Source: JBCCMA01 sp045107005 (GTDB lineage Bacteria; Pseudomonadota; Gammaproteobacteria; Steroidobacterales; JBCCMA01). Taken from it: a stretch of 64,000 nucleotides of DNA. Both the position numbers and the translations under genes were made by a program. The DNA is taken from the NCBI GenBank assembly GCA_045107005.1, contig JBGCFP010000186.1:16258-80257 (forward strand), written 5' to 3'. A model generated the notes under the pieces. It was given only the letters and a program-made list of their open reading frames with translations. It did no database searches and had not been told where the DNA came from. Below are positions 26,693-35,540 of this stretch, one piece after another (the stretch's first letter is position 1; each line of letters begins with the position of its first letter).

Positions 26693-27214
26693 TTACGTAT
26701 TCGGGGCAGACTGACCGAAAACCAGGACCGCCTCGTCCGTAACGCCGGGTAAACGCGCTTCGCGGCGCAGGAATGCCGAGCCGAGTTTTTCGGCCGTCGC
26801 GACGCTGGCGCGATTGCCCTCGAGAATGACGTGGGCAACGTGTTCCCAACCTAATATGGAGAAGGCGTAATCGATGGCGGCACGACCCGCTTCGGTCGCA
26901 TAGCCCTTTCGCAAATGGTCGGGCGAAATGGTCCAGCCGACTTCCGGCTGTGGCCAGCCATGCGGATTCCAGGGCCCGACTCTGCCCACCCAGTCGCCGG
27001 TCGTTTTCTCTTCGAGGGAGAAGAAGCCAAAGCCGCGAATTTGCCAGTGGCCCATCACCATGGCCATGTTACGCCAGGCGTCGGCGCGCGACATGACTTT
27101 GCCGGTCAAGTAGCGAACGGTGTCCTCGTCTCCCATTGCTCGCGCCCACCCGTCAAAGTCTCGCTCAGGATCGATGGGTCGCAGGATCAAGCGTTCGGTT
27201 TGCAGGACGGTCAT
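26693..27214 (-). CDS. GNAT-family N-acetyltransferase (RimJ/RimL type)
   Basis: A 173-residue acetyltransferase. TERLILRPIDPERDFDGW at the start and the acetyl-CoA loop LRKGYATEAGRAAIDYAF in the middle are typical of the RimJ/RimL-like GNAT_3 group; GWTISPDH and the late NRASVATAEKLG complete the fold. The start is the ATG at 27214, with a GGAG ribosome binding site; 18 extra residues from 27268 are unlikely. It lies upstream of the efflux operon on the same strand. Acceptor unknown: a protein N-terminus, ribosomal protein or small amine is possible. Confidence 0.9.
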   Translation of the reverse strand: MTVLQTERLILRPIDPERDFDGWARAMGDEDTVRYLTGKVMSRADAWRNMAMVMGHWQIRGFGFFSLEEKTTGDWVGRVGPWNPHGWPQPEVGWTISPDHLRKGYATEAGRAAIDYAFSILGWEHVAHVILEGNRASVATAEKLGSAFLRREARLPGVTDEAVLVFGQSAPNT

Positions 27215-27342
27215 TGCGATCTCCGTAAGCGGCTGATGAACAGCTGCGGTGAAGCGCGAACACCGCATCCTTGGCGGCGATCCATCGCGCGATCAGTGCA
27301 AAACAGATCCCCATTATGTCGCAAATCGTACAACTTGTGACG

Positions 27343-27624
27343 TTAGTCGGTAACGGTAACGCCTTTCCAGAAAGCGACGTAGCCTTTGATATTGGCGGCT
27401 CGGTCTTTGGGTTTTGGGTAGTACCAGGCAGCGTCTTGATTTTGTTCGCCGCTGACTTCTACGGTGTAGTAACTGGCGGTTCCCTTCCAGCCGCAAACGC
27501 TGGTCGTGGTGCTGGTCTTGAGAACGTCATGGTCGAGTGCTGCGGGTGGGAAATAGTGATTTCCCTCCACCACGATGGTGTCGTCTGACTGCGCAATGAC
27601 GTGGTTTTTCCAAATTGCTTTCAC
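27343..27624 (-). CDS. DUF427 domain protein
   Basis: A 93-residue small protein. WKNHVIAQSDDTIVVEGNHYFPP, then TSVCGWKGTASYYTVEVSGE and AAWYYPKPKDRAANIKGYVAFWKGV fit the DUF427 beta-fold pattern almost end to end, at normal length. No signal peptide. Function of the family is unknown to me; members are widespread single genes. It is divergent from the PadR gene, and the PadR operator sits in the shared gap, so PadR might control it too. Confidence 0.85.
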   Translation of the reverse strand: MKAIWKNHVIAQSDDTIVVEGNHYFPPAALDHDVLKTSTTTSVCGWKGTASYYTVEVSGEQNQDAAWYYPKPKDRAANIKGYVAFWKGVTVTD

Positions 27625-27687
27625 GGTGTGATTCCTGAGTTTTGGTAGACGCCCGTTTTAACGCATTTGCATGTCAGAACCAATGAT

Positions 27688-27716
27688 TTGCAATTATACT
27701 GTGTGTCACATAGTAT
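27688..27716 (+). promoter_or_regulatory. PadR promoter with overlapping palindromic operator
   Basis: A sigma-70-like promoter, TTGCAA (27688-27693), 17 bases, TAGTAT (27711-27716), points toward the PadR gene. Inside it lies a 21-bp inverted repeat, ATACTGTGTG, T, CACATAGTAT (27696-27716), matching at nine of ten positions per arm. PadR regulators commonly bind ATGT/ACAT-type palindromes, so self-repression is likely. Confidence 0.6.
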
Positions 27717-27749
27717 GTATTGCACACTGTTTAGCACCAAGGCGAACCA

Positions 27750-28085
27750 TTGGAACGTGAGGCACTGGAAAAACTTCGACTTGAAATGCGCCGCGGCGCC
27801 ATCGTGCTGGCCGTTCTGGGTCAACTGCGCGAGGAGCATTACGGTTATTCGCTGCGCAAGGCACTGCTAGCCAAGGACATCAGCATCGACGAAGGCACGC
27901 TCTATCCGCTCATTCGACGGCTCGAGAAACAGGAGCTGCTGACCAGCGAGTGGCGCGAAGAGTCGAAGCGCAAGAAGCGCTTCTACCAATTGTCGGATTA
28001 CGGTCGAGAGGTCTTCGATCAACTGCTCGACGAATGGGTCGAACTTAATGACAGCATCTGGGAACTGGTGAGGGAGGAAAAATAA
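27750..28085 (+). CDS. PadR-family transcriptional regulator
   Basis: A 111-residue winged-helix regulator. The PadR core is complete: LRRGAIVLAVLGQL-type first helix, GYSLRKALLAKDISIDEGTLYPLIRRLEKQELLTSEW and KKRFYQLSDYGREVF. The start is a TTG at 27750, following AAGGCGA. Its stop and the next start share a base (TAATG), so PadR and the HAAS-type membrane protein are translated together, a common PadR arrangement. A palindromic operator precedes it. Confidence 0.92.
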   Translation: MEREALEKLRLEMRRGAIVLAVLGQLREEHYGYSLRKALLAKDISIDEGTLYPLIRRLEKQELLTSEWREESKRKKRFYQLSDYGREVFDQLLDEWVELNDSIWELVREEK

Positions 28086-29017
28086 TGGGCTACGTCGACA
28101 GCTACCTGGTGCAAGTTGGACGCCACCTGACAAACGCGCAACGCGACGACATCCTTGATGAATTACGCAGTTCAATCGAAGATCAGGTGCACGACATTGC
28201 GGGCGATCGCGAGCCGACGCCAGACGACGAAAAAGCGGTCATTGCGCGTCTTGGCCACCCGCTGAAAGTGGCCAGCGGGTATACCGGGCCGCGCTATTTG
28301 ATCGGCCCGGAACTGTTTCCAAGCTTTGTCCAGACGCTGCAGCGCGTGCTCGTTATCGTCGCCCTGGTACAAGTTGCCGTCCTTGCTGTCGCTTTCGTTA
28401 GCTCCGGCTATACCACTACACTTCGCGGCTTGTTCAGTGGTGCATTCGGCACGCTCATGTGGGCGTTGGTGATTGTACTCGGAGTGTTTGCGGCGGTTGA
28501 GTATTCGGGCGATCAACTGAACTGGTACAACAACTGGACGCCGGATTCGCTAAGCCTCGCTCGAGTCACACCGATCGACCGTGGCGATCTGATCACCAAC
28601 CTGGTCAGCGAAGTCGTGTTTCTCCTGTGGTGGAACGACATCCTTGTGCTGCAAAACTGGATACCGGGCAACGGTGAGGTACTCGCCTTTGCTTTGGGAC
28701 CGGCGTGGTCGGCGTTGCATCTGCCGCTCAACGTTGTGTTTGGCGGGTGGTTCCTGCTGCACTTGGCAGTGCTGCTACGCGGCGTCTGGAGTCCCAAAAC
28801 GCTGGCACTGGAAATCGCGCTCGGCGTTGTCGGGCTGGTCATTGCTGGCTGGTTACTGTTGCAACCCCCACTGCTGATCGTCTCCGGCGCACTGGGCGAC
28901 CACACAGAACAACTAACTGAGCGAGTCGTCTTTGCGACCATTGTCATCATTGCCGCCTCCATATTGTGGGACATATGGCTCGCGTATCGACGACTGAGAA
29001 AAACGTCCGTGGCCTGA
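28085..29017 (+). CDS. HAAS/DUF1700-like membrane protein partnered with PadR
   Basis: A 310-residue protein. Residues 1-80 (VDSYLVQVGRHLTNAQRDDILDELRSSIEDQV, then VIARLGHPLKVASGY) form the helical HAAS-type domain found next to PadR regulators. After it come about five membrane helices, for example VLVIVALVQVAVLAVAFVSSG and TLMWALVIVLGVFAAVEYSG, with short loops. The start overlaps the PadR stop. It is probably an inner-membrane sensor or effector whose signal is relayed to, or repressed by, PadR; this is inferred from the pairing. Confidence 0.8.
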   Translation: MGYVDSYLVQVGRHLTNAQRDDILDELRSSIEDQVHDIAGDREPTPDDEKAVIARLGHPLKVASGYTGPRYLIGPELFPSFVQTLQRVLVIVALVQVAVLAVAFVSSGYTTTLRGLFSGAFGTLMWALVIVLGVFAAVEYSGDQLNWYNNWTPDSLSLARVTPIDRGDLITNLVSEVVFLLWWNDILVLQNWIPGNGEVLAFALGPAWSALHLPLNVVFGGWFLLHLAVLLRGVWSPKTLALEIALGVVGLVIAGWLLLQPPLLIVSGALGDHTEQLTERVVFATIVIIAASILWDIWLAYRRLRKTSVA

Positions 29018-29057
29018 CGAGGTTGTTGGTCAGCCTTTCACGCCGTAGCATGAGGAT

Positions 29058-29624
29058 ATGAATGACGGCGCCAACATAACGCAGCTGCTCAACAACTGGT
29101 CCGACGGCGACCAGGCGGCTGGTGAAGCGCTCACTCCGCTGGTCTATGACGAGCTGCTGAAACTGGCGCGCCGACTGTTTCGCGGTGAAGGCAGCAGCCA
29201 CACGCTGCAGCCGACAGCGCTGGTGCACGAAGCCTACGCGAAACTGATCGATGTGGACGTCTCGTGGAAAGACCGCGCGCATTTTTACGCGCTCGCTGCG
29301 CGCATGATGCGGCGACTGCTCATCAACCACGCGAAGAGCCGTCACGCGGCCAAGCGCGGAGGCAACGTGGTGCGCATTCCGCTCGACGATTCCCAGCATG
29401 GGAAGAACGACAGCGATCTTGATCTGCTCGACCTGGATCGCGCGATTGCCGGCCTCGCCGAAGTCGACCCGGCCAAAGCCGAGTTAGTCGAACTGCAGTA
29501 CTTCGGCGGGCTGTCGCGAAAAGAAATCCAGGTGGTTACCGGTATTTCTCCCAGTGGCCTTGACCGCAGCTTGCGCGTCGCCCGCGCTTGGCTAAAGGAC
29601 GCATTGGCGGATCGCTCACGTTAA
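29058..29624 (+). CDS. ECF-type RNA polymerase sigma factor
   Basis: A 188-residue sigma factor. Region 2 is visible in LVYDELLKLARRLF, TLQPTALVHEAYAKL and DRAHFYALAARMMRRLLINHAKSR; region 4 is a helix-turn-helix in LQYFGGLSRKEIQVVTGISPSGLDRSLRVARAWL. This is the TIGR02999-like group that often pairs with a Ser/Thr kinase gene, as it does here (14 bases before the kinase-TPR gene). There is no anti-sigma factor next door, so control may run through the kinase. Confidence 0.92.
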   Translation: MNDGANITQLLNNWSDGDQAAGEALTPLVYDELLKLARRLFRGEGSSHTLQPTALVHEAYAKLIDVDVSWKDRAHFYALAARMMRRLLINHAKSRHAAKRGGNVVRIPLDDSQHGKNDSDLDLLDLDRAIAGLAEVDPAKAELVELQYFGGLSRKEIQVVTGISPSGLDRSLRVARAWLKDALADRSR

Positions 29625-29638
29625 CGGCGCAGCTTGGC

Positions 29639-32600
29639 ATGACACCGGAACAATGGCAGCAAGTAGAAAAGGCGTTCGATCACGCCATCGAGCTCGATGA
29701 CACGGCGCGCGCCGCATTTGTCGAGTCATTCAGTGAGCGCGACGCAGTGCTGGGCGACAAACTGCGCGATCTGCTGAGTGCCGACGGAATAGAAATGGAT
29801 CTCGAGGCGCCAGTTGCCGCAACGGTCAACCGGATCACGCGCGACCTGCCCGACCCTTGGGTTGGGAAAACCATCGGCAGCTGGACTGTCATCAAGCGAA
29901 TCGCCGCAGGCGGCATGGGCACGGTTTTTCTCGCGCAGCGCAATGACGATGAATACCACGCCCAAGTGGCGATCAAGATCATGGCGGCGCAACTGCTCAC
30001 GCACGAAGCGATGACACGCTTTCGTGCGGAACGTCAAATCCTCGCCAATTTGAACCACCCCTACATCGCCACGCTGCTCGACGGTGGTTCCACTGACGAG
30101 AAGCTCCCGTTTCTGGTCATGGAGTTTGTTAACGGCTTGCCCATTGACGCTCACTGTGACCAACTCGAGCTGTCCATCGATGCACGTCTTGATCTGTTTG
30201 TGAAAGTCTGCGCTGCGGTCGACGACGCTCATCGCAACCTGATTGTCCATCGAGACCTGAAGCCCACCAATATCCTTGTCAATGAACAGGGAGAGCCGCG
30301 TCTGCTTGATTTCGGTATCGCGAAATTGCTCGAGCATAACGAGGTGCAGGCGGACGCCGCATTGACACGTCAGGGCGCGCAAGTCATGACCCCCGAATAC
30401 GCCAGCCCCGAACAACTCCTTGGCATGCCGGTGACGGTGGCCACCGACGTCTACGCGCTGGGCGTCCTGTTGTACCGTTTGCTGAGCGGTCAGCATCCCT
30501 ACGCCGAGCAGCTCACTACGCCCGCCGCCACCCAACAGGCGATCTGCGAAATTGACCCGAGCCCACCCAGCAGTCGCATCGCCCCGACTGGCGAAGACGC
30601 CACGCGGCACGCCGAGTCGAATCGAAGGAGCCGCCAGCTGCGCGGTGATCTGGACAATATCGTGCTCAAAGCGATGCGCAAAGAACCGGAACAACGCTAT
30701 CGCTCCGTCGGTGAACTGAGCGACGATATCGGGCGCTACCGTCAGCAGCTACCGGTAGCCGCACACCCACCAAGCCTGCGGTATCGGGCCGGAAAATTTC
30801 TGCGACGGCACGCGCTGGGCGTTACGTTCGCGGCCGTCGCCAGCGCCGCGTTTGTCGCCCTGATCGGCTTCTACACGATTCGCGTCACGATGGAGCGCGA
30901 CCGAGCGCAACTGGAGGCTGCCAAGGCGACACAGGTTGCCGAGTTTGTGGCGGGCCTGTTCAGCACGGCCAACCCAGATCTGTCACTCGGCGAAACCGTT
31001 ACCGCTCGATCGCTGCTCGATCAAGGTGTGCTGCGTCTGGGTGAGCTCGATGACCAGCCCCAGGTGCAGGCGACCATGCAAGATGTCATGGGCACCGCGT
31101 TTCGGGGCTTGGGCCTGTACGATCAGGCGCGAGACCTGCTGGATCAAGCCCTGCGCACGCGCAGCACGGAGCTTGGTATTGATCACGAGGACACGCTGCG
31201 CTCGACCAACCACGTTGGCCTCTTGCTGCACGACCAGGGCGAATTTGCCCAAGCCGAGACGCTATTTCGCGACGCGCTGGAGCTCAGTCAGCGAGCTCAC
31301 GGCGCACGTGGCGAAACGAGCGCCAAGCTACTGCACGGACTGGCGCTGAGCCTGCACTCCCAAGCGCGATTCGATCAGGCGGACGCGCTGTATCGCGACG
31401 CGATCGCAGGCGTGCGTCAGACTGGCGGTGACGAAAGCTTCGCGCTGGCGCAATTGCTCGATGACTACGGTCGCCTGCTCGAGGATTTAGGGGAAACACA
31501 GAACTCCATCGCGACGCTGCGCGAAGCGATCGCGCTTTTTAAAACGGTGCGGGGCGAAAACCATCCGAGTTATCTGAACGCTATGCAAAACCTCGGCTAC
31601 GCGCATCTGTCGGACGGCGATCCTGACGAAGCCCAGCAAGTGCTTCAGGAGATGCTTGACCTGTCCAAGCGCGTGTATGGCGATGATCACCCGTTCACGG
31701 TCGGCTGCGCAGCAACACTCGCCACGGCGTATCACTACAAGGGCGAGTACGAGATCGCCGAAAAAATGTACCGCGATGCGCTGGAGCGCTTCGAGGAGAT
31801 TTTCGGCCCGATGCACCCGGAGACAGCCATCGGTGCCAACAATCTGGCCTCTTCGCTGCAGAGACTGGGGCGTTATGCCGAAGCGGAGCACTACTATCGC
31901 CTGGGTCTCGAGCGCAACATCGCGCTGCATCAGGGCAACCATCCCGAGGTCGCCACCAGCTACAGCAACCTGGGAGTGTTCCTGTTAGTGGAAGGCAACA
32001 TCGAAGCGGCGGGCGAGCCCATTCGGCTGGGTCTCGAGATGCGGCGCGAACTGCTCGGTGACGATCACCCAAACACGATGACCAGCGTGAGCATCTACGC
32101 AACGTATCTGGCGCGCGCCGGGTCGCCCGAATCGGCGATCGAGCTGATGCTGGAAGTGATCGATTTTCGCCGTGAAAAACTTGGCGAGGAGCACCCGCAC
32201 ACCGCGCGTGAAATCGCCCACTACGGCAAACTGATGCGCGAGCTTGGGGAATTTGAAGAAGCGCGTGAGGCGCTTCAGCGTAGTCTCGCCATCACTCGAA
32301 GTGTATTCACGGACGGCCACGCCGAAATTGCACGCACGCTGATCGCCCTGGCCCAGACCCACGCGGCGCTCGACGAACATACTCTGGCCCTGGCTTCGTT
32401 CAATGATGCGCGCGCGATGTTTGAAAAAATGCTCGGCGTAGATCACCCGGACACGGCCACCGGACTGATTGCCATCGCCGACTACTTCAACCGGCAGGGA
32501 CGCCTGGACGACGCCCGGGCCTTGCTGGACCACGCCACCGCTGTACGGCGCAGTCATTTCCAGAATGATGACTGGCGCATCGCGCAGGTCGACAGTGCCC

Positions 32601-32764
32601 TGGGTGAGAATCTGCTGCGCCAGGGTCAATGTGACGACGCCCGGGTTTTGTTAAACCGCGGCCACGACACGCTGCGTCGCGCCCGAGGTGCCCGCCATCC
32701 GTTGACTGAACAAGCGGCCGCCCGCCTGAACATGCCCTGCTCGGCGCCCATCGCCGGCCGTTGA
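29639..32764 (+). CDS. transmembrane Ser/Thr kinase with large TPR domain
   Basis: A 1041-residue protein. The N-terminal 70 residues are helical (TPEQWQQVEKAFDHAIELDD); the kinase domain follows with IAAGGMGTVFLAQR, VAIKIM, HRDLKPTNIL, DFGIAK and PEYASPEQ, all catalytic residues intact. A membrane helix (GVTFAAVASAAFVALIGFYTI) near residue 410 leads to some 600 residues of TPR repeats of the kinesin-light-chain type, such as GDDHPFTVGCAATLATAYHYKGEY, presumably periplasmic. I choose the ATG at 29639, because an upstream frame to 29588 lies inside the sigma gene. It likely works with the sigma factor just before it. Confidence 0.92.
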   Translation: MTPEQWQQVEKAFDHAIELDDTARAAFVESFSERDAVLGDKLRDLLSADGIEMDLEAPVAATVNRITRDLPDPWVGKTIGSWTVIKRIAAGGMGTVFLAQRNDDEYHAQVAIKIMAAQLLTHEAMTRFRAERQILANLNHPYIATLLDGGSTDEKLPFLVMEFVNGLPIDAHCDQLELSIDARLDLFVKVCAAVDDAHRNLIVHRDLKPTNILVNEQGEPRLLDFGIAKLLEHNEVQADAALTRQGAQVMTPEYASPEQLLGMPVTVATDVYALGVLLYRLLSGQHPYAEQLTTPAATQQAICEIDPSPPSSRIAPTGEDATRHAESNRRSRQLRGDLDNIVLKAMRKEPEQRYRSVGELSDDIGRYRQQLPVAAHPPSLRYRAGKFLRRHALGVTFAAVASAAFVALIGFYTIRVTMERDRAQLEAAKATQVAEFVAGLFSTANPDLSLGETVTARSLLDQGVLRLGELDDQPQVQATMQDVMGTAFRGLGLYDQARDLLDQALRTRSTELGIDHEDTLRSTNHVGLLLHDQGEFAQAETLFRDALELSQRAHGARGETSAKLLHGLALSLHSQARFDQADALYRDAIAGVRQTGGDESFALAQLLDDYGRLLEDLGETQNSIATLREAIALFKTVRGENHPSYLNAMQNLGYAHLSDGDPDEAQQVLQEMLDLSKRVYGDDHPFTVGCAATLATAYHYKGEYEIAEKMYRDALERFEEIFGPMHPETAIGANNLASSLQRLGRYAEAEHYYRLGLERNIALHQGNHPEVATSYSNLGVFLLVEGNIEAAGEPIRLGLEMRRELLGDDHPNTMTSVSIYATYLARAGSPESAIELMLEVIDFRREKLGEEHPHTAREIAHYGKLMRELGEFEEAREALQRSLAITRSVFTDGHAEIARTLIALAQTHAALDEHTLALASFNDARAMFEKMLGVDHPDTATGLIAIADYFNRQGRLDDARALLDHATAVRRSHFQNDDWRIAQVDSALGENLLRQGQCDDARVLLNRGHDTLRRARGARHPLTEQAAARLNMPCSAPIAGR

Positions 32765-32849
32765 CCCCAAAACCCGTCTTACGCCGCCTTACTGGGAATG
32801 GGGCGCTCAATCGTGTGCGCTGCCGTTGAGCATCACGAGGACAAGAATA

Positions 32850-33893
32850 GTGCACAAAGTTAAATCACTGTCAGGAGCTGCCATCTGCGCGGGCTTCGCC
32901 ATCGCAGGTTTGAGCGCTCACGCTCAAACCGAATCCATCGAATTTACCACCACGTTGCCCGACTACGGGGCGTTCGAATTCTACGAATCCGGTTTCGGTG
33001 GCGGTCTCTTTGATCGCCTGATCGTCGAAGGACTTCCAAAGTTTGATCCGTCACTGGGCACGTTGGTTGACGTACGAATTTCGTTTTTCTACGACCTGTC
33101 GGTCGACGGTTATATGGAATCGGAAGGCATTCTGAACACCGGAGTGAGCCACACAGCCAGTTTCTCGCTGTTTCAGCTGGCCGTCGGTATCACGTTCGAA
33201 TCCACGGCGGTCGATCCACCCACGTTCAACATTTTGGGCGATATTGATACGTCCTTTGGCGGTGGTTGCTTGGGCAATCCGGGGGATGGAGACGCCTGCA
33301 GCACCGACTTCGGCAACTCCTACGGCGCTGGCGCGTTCGATTTTAGCGTGTTGGGCAGTATCCTGTTGAGCGACTTTATCGGTACTGGCGATTACACGGG
33401 TTTTGGCTTCGAAGTCGATTTCATTGACCCGACGTTTGATCTGTTCAATGTCGACAACGCGTTCGCCGAAGTTAATGCGTTTCAGGATTCGTTCAACACG
33501 ACGTTTACCATTGAGTACGTCTACACGACCGGTATCGTTGATGCCGATGGGGACGGCGTAGAAGACGCATTGGACAACTGCATAGACGCGAGCAACGCGG
33601 GGCAGGATGACACCGACGGTGACGGCTACGGCAACGCCTGCGACGCCGATGTCAATAACGACTGCGTGATTAACGTGCTGGACCTCGGCGTGCTGCGCTC
33701 GGCCTTCTTTGGCAATGATCCACTGCTTGATTTCAACAGCGATGGCATCGTCAATATCGGCGACCTTGGAATTATGCGCGCGAACTTTTTCGGCGTACCG
33801 GGACCAGCCGGTATGGGTGGGGTGTGTGACACGGCGCGCAACGCCGACTCGCCGCTGTATACACGCGACGAAAAGACCGGGCTCTACCGCTAA
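32850..33893 (+). CDS. secreted choice-of-anchor E-like protein with calcium repeats
   Basis: A 347-residue exported protein. After a signal peptide ending in SAHAQ, residues 27-225 resemble choice-of-anchor E domains (LPKFDPSLGTLVDV and the following beta strands). Then DADGDGVEDALDNC (from 231) and DTDGDGYGNAC form thrombospondin type 3 repeats, and DVNNDCVINVLDLGVLRSAFF and DFNSDGIVNIGDLGIMRANFF two dockerin-like repeats, with FFGVPGPAG and a 26-residue tail after them. The start is a GTG at 32850, eight bases after GAGGA; a TTG at 32826 is less likely. A strong two-way terminator follows. Confidence 0.85.
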   Translation: MHKVKSLSGAAICAGFAIAGLSAHAQTESIEFTTTLPDYGAFEFYESGFGGGLFDRLIVEGLPKFDPSLGTLVDVRISFFYDLSVDGYMESEGILNTGVSHTASFSLFQLAVGITFESTAVDPPTFNILGDIDTSFGGGCLGNPGDGDACSTDFGNSYGAGAFDFSVLGSILLSDFIGTGDYTGFGFEVDFIDPTFDLFNVDNAFAEVNAFQDSFNTTFTIEYVYTTGIVDADGDGVEDALDNCIDASNAGQDDTDGDGYGNACDADVNNDCVINVLDLGVLRSAFFGNDPLLDFNSDGIVNIGDLGIMRANFFGVPGPAGMGGVCDTARNADSPLYTRDEKTGLYR

Positions 33894-33905
33894 ACCGCGA
33901 CAGCG

Positions 33906-33940
33906 AAAAACCGGAGCGGCGTCGATCGCTCCGGTTTTTT
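33906..33940. terminator. bidirectional Rho-independent terminator
   Basis: AAAAACCGGAGCG (33906-33918), loop of eight, CGCTCCGGTTTTT (33927-33939) is a 13-bp perfect stem with T tracts in both directions. It lies between the dockerin-like gene (plus) and the octaheme cytochrome gene (minus) and can end both. Confidence 0.95.
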
Positions 33941-33956
33941 CCATTGCGCAGACTCC

Positions 33957-35372
33957 CTAGCGCTTGCGCGCCTCAATCTGACTCAACGCCCACTGCGGTG
34001 TCTTGTCCTGATGGCAATCGTTACACGCGTTCGGCGCGTTGTCCTGACCAAAACGAATCGTCGCTTTGGGGTCAGGCACATAACTCATCAAATGCGTACG
34101 GCTGTAACGCAGCACGCCGGTGGCAGCGACCATAATATGCTTGGGCATATGGCAGTCGTAGCAGTGCGAGCCCTCACTCCCGGCGTCGTGCTGCGTGTGC
34201 ACAACAAGCTCCTGCGCGATGGGCGCATGGCAGTCGAGACAGTAAGCGTCGCTTTGCGCTGAGGGTTCAAGCATGCCGGGCTTGGCGGGCATTTTGTTAT
34301 CGTGCGGATTGTGACACTGGAAACAGCGCGGCTGTGCTTCCTGATAGCAAGTCGACTCGACGAACGAGCGAAACAACGTTCCGATTCCCTTTGGCCGTGA
34401 GTCCGCCCAGGTCTCCATGGTCGGAGGACCACTACGCGGCGTCAGCGGTGTTTCGCGAAAATGTGCCGACAAATCGTTGATGCGACCGGACGGGCTGTAG
34501 CCGGGCTCGTACAACCGGTAGGTATCCATCGTCTTGCGGAAAATATCGGCCCCGTGGCAGCGCGCACAGACGCTCATGGCAGCCCCTTTGTCGAGCTTGG
34601 CCGCGTTGGCAATGTAGGCGACAGGCTGTTTGCGCACTTTGCTGTTCACCCAGGCCGCAATGCGATTGGCCGGATTGCCCGACATATAGTTCACGTGTGC
34701 ACTGCCCGGACCGTGGCACGCCTCGCAGGCGATGCCCTCGTCCACCCAGTGCGTGTCAGCCACGGTGTGCTGCGCATTCTTGTGGTCGACCGCCAGCTTG
34801 GTCGTGTGGCAGCGGGCGCAAAAAAGATTCCACGCGGAGTTCAGCGGTTTCATCTGATCCCACAAATCCGCGGCGTTGGTTTTTCTACCCTCCTGAAAAT
34901 TCCAGTACGAAAAGAAGTCCTGTAACTCGGTGGACCACTGCAATGGCAAACGACGCAGAACGCCGCCCTCTTCGCGCGTGAGATAAACCTGTCGATACTG
35001 GTAGCCCACGACGCGTTCAATCTCGAACGGTACGTACTCATCGCTGTGCGGGTGGCGCAGCGCCATCACGTAGGCATCGTCGTTGCGGTACATCTTCGCC
35101 ACGGGTCGATCGCGCTGACCTTCAGCGAACCAATCGAGATTGTCGAAATTGCCGACCACCGACGCCACGCTGGCGTCGCGTGTCATGTTCGCGTGCGGCG
35201 AGCGTTCCCACTGAGGGAAAATCTGCGTATGACAGTCGCCGCACACGCTCGCCCCCACATATTGGGCGTCATACAACGACGAGAACGACTCTGACTGGAT
35301 CAGCAGCAGCGCGAGAACGGCAACAACGGCCAAGCCCGCGACAACGGCGATTTTGCGTCGACCCTGTAACAC
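33957..35372 (-). CDS. membrane-anchored octaheme c-type cytochrome
   Basis: A 471-residue protein with one N-terminal membrane helix (IAVVAGLAVVAVLALLL) and eight CxxCH heme-binding motifs, at Cys 44, 185, 216, 269, 350, 378, 404 and 450. The start of the mature part (ASVCGDCHTQIFPQWERSPHA) resembles cytochrome c554-like and NrfA-related multiheme proteins. It would move electrons in the periplasm; no terminal reductase partner is adjacent. I choose a GTG start (35372), eight bases after AGGG; a longer frame to 35627 would overlap the divergent methyltransferase gene. Confidence 0.88.
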   Translation of the reverse strand: MLQGRRKIAVVAGLAVVAVLALLLIQSESFSSLYDAQYVGASVCGDCHTQIFPQWERSPHANMTRDASVASVVGNFDNLDWFAEGQRDRPVAKMYRNDDAYVMALRHPHSDEYVPFEIERVVGYQYRQVYLTREEGGVLRRLPLQWSTELQDFFSYWNFQEGRKTNAADLWDQMKPLNSAWNLFCARCHTTKLAVDHKNAQHTVADTHWVDEGIACEACHGPGSAHVNYMSGNPANRIAAWVNSKVRKQPVAYIANAAKLDKGAAMSVCARCHGADIFRKTMDTYRLYEPGYSPSGRINDLSAHFRETPLTPRSGPPTMETWADSRPKGIGTLFRSFVESTCYQEAQPRCFQCHNPHDNKMPAKPGMLEPSAQSDAYCLDCHAPIAQELVVHTQHDAGSEGSHCYDCHMPKHIMVAATGVLRYSRTHLMSYVPDPKATIRFGQDNAPNACNDCHQDKTPQWALSQIEARKR

Positions 35373-35540
35373 GCAATAAACCCTGGCCCATGCAAGTCTG
35401 TGAGTATAGACCGCGCCCAGCCCGTTGGCAGCCACCAGCGCACGCACCGTTTCATGACGTGATTCATATACGGCACAGCTGGGGTAAACTTCGCAGCCGA
35501 AATTATGTCGAACCTTTTTTCCACCACAAGGAACACAACC

